A stretch of 64,000 nt of DNA, taken from positions 1-64,000 of the forward strand of contig CBFIAU010000008.1 of assembly GCA_965660675.1 (NCBI GenBank). The letters are read 5' to 3'. Under the pieces are notes generated by a model that searched no databases, was not told where the DNA came from, and saw only the letters and a program-made list of their open reading frames with translations. The DNA comes from UBA12202 sp002691725 (GTDB lineage: Bacteria; Pseudomonadota; Alphaproteobacteria; Puniceispirillales; UBA1172). Position 1 is the first letter of the stretch; each line of letters begins with the position of its first letter. Below, piece after piece: positions 15,671 through 23,761 of the stretch. The translations under genes and the position numbers were made by a program.

Positions 15671-17821
15671 TCATAAATTACTCGGTAAAGGATTTTTTGC
15701 TGGCCCATATCGACCTAAAAAGGATGCTGAAGCGATTGTTACAGGAAGAACCGCCCTGGAAAATTCTTCCAAGTCACCATCAAGATCAACGTCCAACTTG
15801 TCTGTCATCAGGGCATAAATTGTAAAAATATAGCGATGTTCGCGGTCAGGTGGCCATGGACCACCATATCCTCGGTCATAGCCCGAGATATTAAACGTCA
15901 CAAAATCACTTCGCATTTCTCTTGCACTTTCTGGCAGATCACCATTAGGACTAGCGCCCTTTGGTAAAGACCTTGTTTCTGACGGCAGATTACAGATCAT
16001 CCAATGTGCAAATGAACGCGGAAAATTAAACTCAGCTGGTAAATCAGGGTCCGTCACGGTTATGGCAAAACTTTTTGTATTTTCAGGAGGGTTTGACCAG
16101 GATAAAGGCGGAGATATATTTGCTTCTTCAACATAATCATCAGGAATTATATCCCCATCATCAAAAGCATCAGAGCGGAATGTGAATCCGGAAGGCATTG
16201 TGCTCTCCATAATATGACTAGATAGAAAATGAATGACCCGGCCAGTTCGTTCATCATATGAAGAATTGTTACTGCTAACTTTATTGCCATGAGGTTGTGG
16301 AAGAGCTGATGCTGCCCCTTTTCGGCGCCCAAACATGGCATTTAAAAGATCATTACTTGTAAATGGAGGTTCAAATTCGGATGTGATTATCCCATTTCGG
16401 AAGACAATCACGCGGTTGCATAAGTCGAGAAATTCTTCAACTTCACTTGATAGGAAAATCACTGATTTACCTGATGCTGCAAACTCTGCCAAATTTCTAT
16501 ACAGATCAAGTTTTGCACCAATATCAATACCGCGAGCTGGATCATTAAGCACCAGGATATCAGGTTTTTCAGCAAAGGCGCGAGCGATCAGAACTTTCTG
16601 CTGGTTACCCCCAGAAAGCGACGTAATCAGGTCTTCAGAATTACCCATCTTTACAGACAGCTTATTCGTTTCCCAGTCAAACACAGGGTTAAGTTTTGAT
16701 CTGTTTGTAAAACTGATAATCCCTCCTGCCCTATATTCTCTATAAATAGGCATCGAAAGATTTTCATAAATGCTCAGATTTGGAAAAATTCCCTCTTTTT
16801 TACGGTCACCAGTGACATAGATAACTTTGCTTTGTCTGGCATCTTGCAGGGTGCGAATGGTTTGGTCACCTTGGGGACTTATCACCGTCACAGAGCCTGC
16901 TGAAAATGGTTGAACACAACTTATACCGCGAACAAAATCAACATGCCCTTGACCATCAAGACCTGTTACACCAACTATTTCGCCGGGGAGTAAATCAAAA
17001 TTGACCGGTGAAGAAATTGGCCAAACTTTACAATTGGCCAGCCGCAAGACAGGCTTACCAGAAATTTGTTCAGATACTTTGCTTGCGACAAAGCGCTTCT
17101 TTTCCTCACCACTGATCATTTCAAGAATACGATGTTCAGTAATTTCTTCTTTTTCGAGGCAGCCAACATCAACGCCATCACGCAACACTGTAGCTTTATC
17201 ACTAATTCGGATTAACTCAGCGATACGATGAGTAACAATAAAAATTACTTTACCTTCATCACGCATTTTTCGGATTTTCTGAAATAGCCTTTCTGTCGAA
17301 TCAAAATCAAGTGCAGCTGAGGATTCATCTAGAATTAAAATTTTAGGGTCAGATAATAATGCCCGCGCTATGGTAATCCATTGCTTGACACTAAGAGGCA
17401 GATTGCCAACATTTTCATGCAGATCAATATCATTGCCAAGCAATTCATGCATCAATTTTGCGGCTTTTTCTTCTTTTTCAGAAAAAGATAACCGCGAAGA
17501 AAACAAATAATCAGAGCCTAAATAAAGATTATCAAGAACTGAGCAACTATCAGCGACTAAAACTTCCTGGAACACATTTGCAATACCAATTTTTTTGGCT
17601 TCCAACGGTGATGTCGGCGTTTTACCAAGGATACTAACTTGACCGCCATCAGGTATCAAAACACCAGAGATTACTTTTGCAAGAGTGCTTTTTCCAGATC
17701 CATTTCCCCCGACGATAGCATGAACCTCGCCAGTATTTGCTTGCAAATTGCATCCACCTAGTGCGCGTGTAGATCCAAAATGCTTTTCGACTCTTTGAAT
17801 TTCAACAGCTATAGCTGACAT
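15671..17821 (-). CDS. RbsA-type tandem ABC ATPase fused to a PEBP (YbhB-like) domain
   Basis: 716 residues in one unbroken frame. Residues 1-240 are the first nucleotide-binding domain (Walker A GGNGSGKST at 38-46, signature LSVKQ at 144-148, Walker B ILILDES). Residues 255-500 are the second, with LSGGNQQKV at 402-410 and a variant Walker B, LVLNDP, where the usual D-E is N-D. A linker (500-540) leads to a phosphatidylethanolamine-binding-protein domain (about 540-710) with NISPPLSW, DPDLP, FAHWMICNLP, GYGGPWPP and HRYIFTIYAL. PEBP proteins bind anionic or phospholipid-like ligands. An internal ATG at 16198 with GGAGAG upstream could also release a free PEBP domain. Confidence 0.92.
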   Translation of the reverse strand: MSAIAVEIQRVEKHFGSTRALGGCNLQANTGEVHAIVGGNGSGKSTLAKVISGVLIPDGGQVSILGKTPTSPLEAKKIGIANVFQEVLVADSCSVLDNLYLGSDYLFSSRLSFSEKEEKAAKLMHELLGNDIDLHENVGNLPLSVKQWITIARALLSDPKILILDESSAALDFDSTERLFQKIRKMRDEGKVIFIVTHRIAELIRISDKATVLRDGVDVGCLEKEEITEHRILEMISGEEKKRFVASKVSEQISGKPVLRLANCKVWPISSPVNFDLLPGEIVGVTGLDGQGHVDFVRGISCVQPFSAGSVTVISPQGDQTIRTLQDARQSKVIYVTGDRKKEGIFPNLSIYENLSMPIYREYRAGGIISFTNRSKLNPVFDWETNKLSVKMGNSEDLITSLSGGNQQKVLIARAFAEKPDILVLNDPARGIDIGAKLDLYRNLAEFAASGKSVIFLSSEVEEFLDLCNRVIVFRNGIITSEFEPPFTSNDLLNAMFGRRKGAASALPQPHGNKVSSNNSSYDERTGRVIHFLSSHIMESTMPSGFTFRSDAFDDGDIIPDDYVEEANISPPLSWSNPPENTKSFAITVTDPDLPAEFNFPRSFAHWMICNLPSETRSLPKGASPNGDLPESAREMRSDFVTFNISGYDRGYGGPWPPDREHRYIFTIYALMTDKLDVDLDGDLEEFSRAVLPVTIASASFLGRYGPAKNPLPSNL

Positions 17822-17892
17822 TACTAAGCCTTATTTATCCAATCAAAATCCTGACCCGACATGAAAACGACGGATCAGGATTAGTGTTATAA

Positions 17893-19059
17893 TTATGGCT
17901 TGTAGGAGATAGGATCAGCTGGATTTAGGAAATAGTTATCCAGATAGTCTTTACCTGCCCAACTTTCGATTCCTGGATGATACCACTGATCTGAATCTTC
18001 ATCACAATCTTCACTCAACACTTCTTTGAGCTGAACAAAGGTTAATACTTGAGGTTTAGAATGAATAGATTGAATTTTTGGTCCCTGACCTTGTAGAGTT
18101 CGCATCATGATATTCCAACCAAGCTCAAATCCATCTGCTGGTGGCCATGCTTGAATAGCCGAACTTACATAATCGGGATTCTTTCTCCAATAGCATAATG
18201 CACCAAGCTCACCGCCAATGGTAATTGGAACCATGTCCCGACCAGATTGCTTAAGAGCACGGATCGCACCTAGCTCTGATGCTGACTGAATGATAATGCC
18301 ATCAAGTTGTTGTGGATGTGTAGCTAGCCATTTCTGAATTTCAGCCTGTGCTACCTGATCAGTCCACATACCAGCAACAGTTCCTGCGATTTTAATATCA
18401 GGATAATTTTCAAGAGCCATTCTGATGCCTTTATCTTGAGAATCCGATGCTGATGTGCCTGGAATACCTTCAACGATAAGAACATTTCCCTTACCGCCAA
18501 TCTCATTAGCCATCCACTCACCCATCATGTGGCCACCAACAACAAAGTTAGCTGATGAGTTCACCGAATAAGGAGATGTTAGATAACCAACAAATGAAAA
18601 GACGGGAACTCCTCTATCATGAGCGTATTTAACAGTTTGGTTAAGAGCGGTTGGGTTTGAACAACAAACTATAATTGCATCAACGCCTTGATCCACCAAT
18701 TGACGCATCTGTTGAATCTGTACTGAATCGTTCAAGTTAGATTGCGTGACAATGACTTCTTCCAGAAGTCCCGCTTCTTTCCATTTAGGAATAACGTCAT
18801 TTTCAAGTCTGTCCATAACGGCTGCACGCCAAGTATTACCAGCATAAGAACTTGCATAGCCAATTTTCCATGGCGGTGGATTCTTGGCAACAAAATCTCG
18901 ATATGCGGTTTCATCCAGTGGCTGCATAGGATCAATCATAGATGGGTTGTATAATTCATTCTGAATATTTGCAGGCAACTCATCAACGCCTGCCTGTGCA
19001 AAACCAGCTGACAAAACAACAGAAGTTACTATACCTACTATTGGTTTTAACATTTTCAT
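17893..19059 (-). CDS. Periplasmic sugar-type ABC substrate-binding protein
   Basis: 388 residues from ATG 19059, preceded by GGAGG at a 5-nt spacing; an upstream in-frame ATG at 19083 lacks this. The N-terminus is a Sec signal peptide ending AQAG. The mature protein has the RbsB/Peripla_BP_4 pattern: KIGYASSYAGNTWRAAV, then LVDQGVDAIIVCCSNP, then GVPVFSFVG, and GIPGTSASDSQDKGIRMALE. It is the first gene of the operon, as usual for importers, and the 72-bp gap before the ATPase may hold an mRNA-processing site. The ligand class is formally sugar, nucleoside or autoinducer-like, but the partner domains suggest something amphipathic. Confidence 0.92.
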   Translation of the reverse strand: MKMLKPIVGIVTSVVLSAGFAQAGVDELPANIQNELYNPSMIDPMQPLDETAYRDFVAKNPPPWKIGYASSYAGNTWRAAVMDRLENDVIPKWKEAGLLEEVIVTQSNLNDSVQIQQMRQLVDQGVDAIIVCCSNPTALNQTVKYAHDRGVPVFSFVGYLTSPYSVNSSANFVVGGHMMGEWMANEIGGKGNVLIVEGIPGTSASDSQDKGIRMALENYPDIKIAGTVAGMWTDQVAQAEIQKWLATHPQQLDGIIIQSASELGAIRALKQSGRDMVPITIGGELGALCYWRKNPDYVSSAIQAWPPADGFELGWNIMMRTLQGQGPKIQSIHSKPQVLTFVQLKEVLSEDCDEDSDQWYHPGIESWAGKDYLDNYFLNPADPISYKP

Positions 19060-19479
19060 TAATTCCTCCATAAAGATATCCATTTATTATTTTAATTTAT
19101 ATTAATATTTTATGAAAAATTATAAAAAGAATAATATAAAATTTAATTAACAGATATCTAATTTTTAGATAGTTAATATATTTACTTTTTTTAGATATCA
19201 AAATGCGAAGGGAAATGTGACGCCTGTTTTTTACCGAACTACTTAAAGTAGACCTGTTCCATGTTGCCAAGATCACGGTTGCCAAGATCACGAAAAATCT
19301 TTCCAACGCTACTGCCTTGAATGACGTCACGCATATCTTTGCCGACCGCTTCCCAGCTGTTACCTACCTCTCTCGCTTAACCCTGAATTAAAGAATAAGT
19401 TATTTATGTACCATTTATGTACCATTTTTTCTAAGAATGGTATTTTTTATAAATTATTCAATTACTTAAAGAAAAGAAA
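19060..19479. promoter_or_regulatory. AT-rich promoter region of the operon plus island-edge debris
   Basis: 420 bp between the operon start and tRNA-Ser. Bases 19084-19200 are extremely AT-rich and must carry the operon promoter, though no single -35/-10 pair stands out. Bases 19239-19370 on the minus strand stay open for about 44 codons (GNSWEAVGKDMRDVIQGS, ending EQVYFK) after an in-frame TAA, probably a decayed protein tail of unknown family; it includes a tandem 14-bp repeat TTGCCAAGATCACG near 19264-19292. Bases 19403-19424 hold a perfect tandem repeat of TTTATGTACCA immediately 3' of the tRNA gene. Confidence 0.5.
19403..19424. repeat. Tandem TTTATGTACCA x2, possible integrase arm sites
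   Basis: Two perfect adjacent 11-bp copies (19403-19413 and 19414-19424) lie about 55 bp beyond the 3' end of tRNA-Ser. Short GTAC-containing direct repeats just downstream of a tRNA gene are what remains of many tyrosine-integrase attachment regions. No integrase gene is present in the window, so the role is inferred. Confidence 0.4.
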
Positions 19480-19571
19480 TGGCGGAGGGGAAGGGATTCG
19501 AACCCCCGGAAGGAGTTTCCTCCTTCAACGATTTAGCAAACCGCCGCCTTCAGCCACTCGGCCACCCCTCC
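19480..19571 (-). tRNA. tRNA-Ser (anticodon GCU)
   Basis: A 92-nt type II tRNA with encoded CCA (reverse complement of TGG at 19480-19482). The acceptor stem GGAGGGG pairs with CCCCTCC and the discriminator base is G. The D-arm GTGGCCGAGTGG, the T-arm GGTTCGAATCC, and a long variable arm with a GGAGGAAACTCC-like stem are all present. The anticodon GCT (codons AGC/AGU) is at 19535-19537 on the minus strand within TTTGCTAAA. The 3' end points towards the accessory operon, and serine tRNAs are frequent integration sites. Confidence 0.97.
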
Positions 19572-19752
19572 GCAATCATGGGTATATGGGGATGCCCCCA
19601 ACACGGCGTATGCACCTTCCATCTAACTAAAGATAACCATTTTGTCAAACCATGGATTGCACGAAATCGCAAAGGCTGGCATGATATTTGCGATTATTTC
19701 TCATATCTGGTTTCGACGCTGGATTTTATCCACTATTTTTATGTGAGATCAA

Positions 19753-20493
19753 ATGACAATTGATGCAATTCTGTTTGATAAAGATGGCGTTCTGCTAGAC
19801 CTCAATCAAACCTGGTTTTTAACAATTTGTAACATTGCCAAACATACGGAAACGCTGATTGATGGGCGCGTCCATCACCGCAGCTTGCTAAAGGCGATCG
19901 GGGTTGAGCTTAATGCCGATGGGCAAAGCGGCCATGTGGAAGAAAATGGCGCCTTTGCCACTGGCACTTATGGCTCATTAATTCCGTTATGGGGGGCGCT
20001 CGACCATGCCTTGATTGAGATTATGACCTCCCCTGCCTATGACAAGGATATGATGGATATCGCGGTTGACAGCGTCCGTGGCCAGACCGTGCCAAAGGGT
20101 GATATTATGACGCCGCTTAACACCCTGAAGGCGGCAGGATACCGACTTGGCGTGGTCACTAATGATGGCGATCAAACCACCGCCATTAATCTCAAAGATT
20201 TGATGCTGGCCGATATCATGGATCATGTTGTCACCGCCGATAGTGGCCATGGCCGCAAACCCGAAGCAGGCGGCATTATCGCCTGTTGCACAGCGCTGGG
20301 GACAACGCCAGAACGTGCTATCATGATTGGCGATACGCATGCAGATCATGATGCCGCGATTGCCGCCGGATGCCAGCATGTCATCGCGATCACCGATAGC
20401 GCGCCAACGATCCCTGACTTTATGCCGCAATCAAGCTATGCGCTTGCATCCTGCGCGGAACTGCCAGCGCTGATTGATCAGATTTGTGGCTAA
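19753..20493 (+). CDS. HAD-family hydrolase (phosphoglycolate-phosphatase-like)
   Basis: 246 residues. The haloacid-dehalogenase motifs are in order: motif I LFDKDGVLLDL with the nucleophilic aspartate, motif II VVTNDG, the motif III lysine in GRKPEAGG, and motif IV MIGDTHADHDAA. The cap lies between residues 20 and 110, as in the Gph/PGP subgroup. It probably dephosphorylates a small phosphometabolite. It stands alone downstream of the tRNA gene and converges with the lipoprotein gene. Confidence 0.88.
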   Translation: MTIDAILFDKDGVLLDLNQTWFLTICNIAKHTETLIDGRVHHRSLLKAIGVELNADGQSGHVEENGAFATGTYGSLIPLWGALDHALIEIMTSPAYDKDMMDIAVDSVRGQTVPKGDIMTPLNTLKAAGYRLGVVTNDGDQTTAINLKDLMLADIMDHVVTADSGHGRKPEAGGIIACCTALGTTPERAIMIGDTHADHDAAIAAGCQHVIAITDSAPTIPDFMPQSSYALASCAELPALIDQICG

Positions 20494-20535
20494 AGCCTAA
20501 AGGGATAAAGGCTAAGGGGCTTAGCGGTCTAGCGA

Positions 20536-21009
20536 TTAGCCGCCACCAACCCCTTCTGTGGATAAAATATCATATCCGCGATCAGCCATGCAGCGGTCTA
20601 TGACCCTTCCGGGGCCAAAATCTGCCATGATATCTGTGTAATTGGTATCATTGATATCCGTTGCTGACAACGCACCGACCGCAGCACCGACTGTCGTGCC
20701 GCTATCATCATCACCATCCAAGGCATTACCGATAGCCGCACCAACTAACGCCCCAATGACAAAATTTTGCCTGGCTCTATCTTTTTCTTTTTGTCTTTCG
20801 GCAAGATAGGTCTGTTGCGCCCTCTGACCAATGGTACGGCATTGCCGCAGATCTGTATTATATTGGTCAATATCCGCCACGCGGTAGGTGTCAATGACAG
20901 GTGAATAACTATAGATATCAATCTCATGTGACGTCTCACATCCAGATAGCCCAATGCTCACAATCAGCCAAAATATCGGCATCATTATAAAGGTTACAGG
21001 TGTTTTCAT
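20536..21009 (-). CDS. Glycine-zipper lipoprotein
   Basis: 157 residues. An N-terminal signal with lipobox (IGLSGC, lipidated Cys about residue 24) predicts a lipoprotein. Residues about 85-115 contain a glycine-zipper, GALVGAAIGNALDG followed by GTTVGAAVGALSA, a helix-packing motif seen in outer-membrane and pore-associated proteins. The C-terminus DRCMADRGYDIL resembles the tail of SmpA/OmlA-like and related small envelope proteins. Function is unknown; an outer-membrane location is likely. Confidence 0.75.
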   Translation of the reverse strand: MKTPVTFIMMPIFWLIVSIGLSGCETSHEIDIYSYSPVIDTYRVADIDQYNTDLRQCRTIGQRAQQTYLAERQKEKDRARQNFVIGALVGAAIGNALDGDDDSGTTVGAAVGALSATDINDTNYTDIMADFGPGRVIDRCMADRGYDILSTEGVGGG

Positions 21010-21095
21010 TGATATTTCCCCCCATTTCTATTCAGAGAAGTATATCAATTAAAAATTAATAAACCGTTAACGCGAGGCGGTTTTATACCCCCAGC

Positions 21096-21199
21096 CTGCC
21101 CTGCGACGCTCATTCATGAATGATGCCCCCGTTCTCACTAATTTGTGATTTGATTTTATGGCTTTACACGCCGCTATAATGATTGTGATCATTGAAACG
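21096..21199 (+). repeat. Direct repeat copy A (104 bp) with promoter-like core
   Basis: This stretch recurs at 21909-22012 with about 80% identity and the same length. It includes a CATTCATGAATG palindrome, TTGTGATTTGATT and a TATAAT box at 21174-21179. The TATAAT is 34 bp before the ATG of the interrupted gene at 21213, so copy A probably carries that gene's promoter. Confidence 0.75.
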
Positions 21200-21212
21200 T
21201 GGGGAGGGTTTG

Positions 21213-21782
21213 ATGATAACTCGATTTATGGCAGTTGCTATTCTGCTATCAGGTATTTTGCTGGTGAGTGATCCCGCTTTTTCCTACAGCCGCGAGTTTG
21301 CAAAGACGTACACGGCGGATTGCAAGTCTGTGAAGCCTATGTACAGAGATATATAAATTGGCCGCTTTTATGTTAACACAGGACGCATAGAAACTTCCTT
21401 TTTCACCTATGGTGACGCTCGTGATATCTGCATGGAGGTCTTCCAAGATGCCGCAGGGGCTAGTTATCGTATTTTAGAAAATCCGAAGAAAGAAAGATGT
21501 GCCGATGTGGCGGCTCGAGCAAAGACAAGTGAGGCTTTAACGAAGTTCAGAGGCTCGAGTCATTTTAGACTGTATGAATTAAAGTTCTTTCCTAAGAGCC
21601 CCTCTGATAAAAAAACGATTCGTGATAACATTTGCTATTGGCTGAAGAGCACTTCTATAGAACTGTTGAAGCTTCTAGCAAACCCCCTAATGCGTCTTGA
21701 AGATGAGGTGGGGTATGGACCAGGTGCAAGCCCCTCACAAAGTCCAGATGAGACCACCGAGCCGCACCCTTGCCCTGAATAA
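21213..21782 (+). pseudogene. Secreted-protein gene interrupted by an in-frame TAA
   Basis: ATG 21213 has a good GGGGAGGG ribosome site and opens a Sec signal peptide (MITRFMAVAILLSGILLV, cleavage after AFS). Translation stops at TAA 21354-21356 after 47 codons. The same frame then continues without another stop to TAA 21780-21782 with protein-like sequence (IGRFYVNTGRIETSFFTYGD, later a proline-rich tail). A one-base nonsense change of an original AAA or CAA codon would explain it. The intact product would be about 189 residues and exported. I do not recognise the family. A programmed readthrough or a sequence error cannot be excluded. Confidence 0.6.
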
Positions 21783-21908
21783 CACCCCCAATAGAGGAGG
21801 TTCAGGCATCTCATGGCTGAAAGTGGCAGTGAAAGCAGCAGATAAAGGCCAGGATTCCAGCCGCCATCGTTGCCACTTTGCCGTCATGCTCCCGTCATGC
21901 TCCCGTCA

Positions 21909-22012
21909 TGCCCTATGACGCTCATTCATCAATGATGCCCGCGTTATCACGATATTGTGATTTGATTATATGGCTTTGCACGCCGCTATAATGATCTAGA
22001 TTATTAAAAACG
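21909..22012 (+). repeat. Direct repeat copy B (104 bp) with promoter-like core
   Basis: Second copy of the 104-bp element, offset by exactly 813 bp from copy A with no net indel. The TATAAT box is kept at 21987-21992, as are TTGTGATTTGATT and CACGCCGC. It lies 207 bp upstream of the peroxidase start and is the best candidate for its promoter, which would give a long 5' leader. Confidence 0.75.
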
Positions 22013-22125
22013 CCAGATTGCGTTACCATAATCGCGTTAATTGCATTTTATCATTTTTTTCACGTTACATTTTTTAGTCGGAGCCATCGAGGAGATGGTT
22101 TTCATGTGGAGTCACAGCAGAAACC

Positions 22126-22203
22126 ATGCCTGACTTCACCATACCAATGTTTGTTGAGCATAAGTTCAATAAACCCAAAGTGAATAAGCCACAATCTACT
22201 TAA
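22126..22203 (+). CDS. Possible short upstream ORF of the peroxidase
   Basis: ATG 22126 to TAA 22201-22203 encodes 25 residues beginning MPDFTIPMFVEHKFN, rich in Lys, Pro and Asn. It ends 15 bases before ATG 22219, right at the peroxidase ribosome site, so it could act as a leader peptide. No clear ribosome site precedes it and nothing else supports expression. Confidence 0.25.
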   Translation: MPDFTIPMFVEHKFNKPKVNKPQST

Positions 22204-22218
22204 AGACAGGAGGAAATA

Positions 22219-23733
22219 ATGAACAACGATTTTAGACGAATTTTCAAAACCATGCCATGGGAAGACGGTGAAATTACCGAGAATAAAGTGCAAGAATTCA
22301 CCAATGAACAAATGGTTGATAAAAAAATTGATCCCACACCACAAAACGCACACGCATCCGATAAAAAAGAAAAACCAAAAGACATACCCGCAGGCTACAC
22401 ATATTTCGGCCAGTTTGTAGATCATGACTTGACCTTTGATGAAACGGCTCTGGCATCTGCCGCTGGACTGACACATGGCGGCACCTTAAATCTCCGAACA
22501 CCAGTTCTTGATCTTGATAGTGTATATCAAGGAAAAATCACCAATCATCGTTTCGATTTTGACAAGCGTGTATCAACTTTTAGGGATCCTGACGGTAATA
22601 TATCAAATTTTCAGGGTTCTGACGGTAAGCCTATCATGGTTCGTGATTTGCCACGGAGTAGCGATGGTAAGGCTAATATTGGTGATCCCAGGAATGATGA
22701 AAATGCCATTATTTCGCAATTTCACCTTGCCTTCATGCTCGCACATAATAAAATCATGGACCGATTAGCTGGCGATGAGGCGGCCAAGTTCACAAAAGCG
22801 CGGAGGGTTTTGACATGGCTGTATCATTGGGTTATTCGTCACGACTTTCTGCCTAAAATAATTCGTGAAGACATCCTAAAACTTGCCTTTGATAATGATC
22901 TTACTAATATCAACAAGAAAACAGCGACTGTAGATTTTGGTTTTGAAGGCTTTCAAATTCCTGCTGAATTTGCGTTTGCAGCCTACCGTTTCGGGCACTC
23001 AATGGTTCGTGATAGTTACCAGACAAATAACTCCGACGCAGCTGGATTTGGAAATTTCATTCCAATTTTTGATGCGGTTTCAGCTGACGACCTTAAGGGC
23101 AATCGGCGCATGACACTGCGAAAAGTTGTGCAATGGGATTGGTTTCTTAAGATGACATCTAGTGCAGAGAGTTTTTTTCCACAAAAGGCAATGCCCATTA
23201 ACACGACGTTATCTAGAGCACTCAGCGAGCTTGAGCGGGATGGTGACTTGAAGCATATTAACAATTTTTTGGCGGCACGAAATATCCTTCGTGGAATTAG
23301 AGTTGGGATGCCGAAGGCAAGCAGTGTTGTTAATGAGTTGAATACATTCCTGCACGCTCTTGACTCAAAAGCTCCTCAGGCGGAATTCATCAATGGTGAT
23401 GATAAAAATAAGAATATGATAGAATCGCTTTGGTATTATATTTTGCTTGAAGCTGAGGAACAGGCTAATAAAGAGAATACCGAGAAAGAGAATATCAAGA
23501 AAGAGAATGCCGGGAAGCTAGGAATTGTGGGGTCAAGCATCGTTGCATTTACCTTTGCTGGATTGCTGAAAAACACTTCTAATTCCTATTTCAATTTGAA
23601 TCCATCATGGGAACCTGATGATGAAACCGCTTCAGGAGCATTATTAGGGGATGATAAGAAGGATGATAAAGACTGGTCTCTCGCGTCAATTATTCGGCTG
23701 TCGAAGCTGCCTGTTTCCGTAGAGGACTTTTAA
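22219..23733 (+). CDS. Animal-type haem peroxidase
   Basis: 504 residues of the peroxidase-cyclooxygenase superfamily. The distal site is YFGQFVDHDLTFD (His69, Asp70). GDPRNDENAIISQFH supplies the catalytic arginine and nearby glutamate (Arg158, Glu161), matching the GDTR..E motif of myeloperoxidase. FAAYRFGHSMVRDSY holds the proximal haem-ligand histidine (His260). No signal peptide is visible, so it is either cytoplasmic or secreted by another route. A tandem KEN-rich insert lies around residues 417-431 (bases 23467-23510). AGGAGG precedes ATG 22219. Expected activity is H2O2-dependent oxidation of halides or phenols; the real substrate is unknown. Confidence 0.92.
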   Translation: MNNDFRRIFKTMPWEDGEITENKVQEFTNEQMVDKKIDPTPQNAHASDKKEKPKDIPAGYTYFGQFVDHDLTFDETALASAAGLTHGGTLNLRTPVLDLDSVYQGKITNHRFDFDKRVSTFRDPDGNISNFQGSDGKPIMVRDLPRSSDGKANIGDPRNDENAIISQFHLAFMLAHNKIMDRLAGDEAAKFTKARRVLTWLYHWVIRHDFLPKIIREDILKLAFDNDLTNINKKTATVDFGFEGFQIPAEFAFAAYRFGHSMVRDSYQTNNSDAAGFGNFIPIFDAVSADDLKGNRRMTLRKVVQWDWFLKMTSSAESFFPQKAMPINTTLSRALSELERDGDLKHINNFLAARNILRGIRVGMPKASSVVNELNTFLHALDSKAPQAEFINGDDKNKNMIESLWYYILLEAEEQANKENTEKENIKKENAGKLGIVGSSIVAFTFAGLLKNTSNSYFNLNPSWEPDDETASGALLGDDKKDDKDWSLASIIRLSKLPVSVEDF

Positions 23734-23761
23734 GGCGACCATTAAGGCAAAGTTGCTCCTA

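Larger units (their letters stand above)
21783..22218. other. Intergenic region before the haem peroxidase
   Basis: 436 bp. Bases 21881-21912 contain CGTCATGCTCC repeated nearly three times. Then comes direct repeat copy B with TATAAT at 21987-21992, a T-rich stretch 22048-22065, and a possible 25-codon leader ORF at 22126-22203 just upstream of the peroxidase ribosome site. Otherwise I see nothing coding. Confidence 0.5.

Noticed and set aside
15671..17821. Two adjacent genes misread as one through a frameshift
   Set aside because: The frame is continuous with a plausible linker and no stop from 17821 to 15671, so it is listed as a fusion; the internal start is noted separately.
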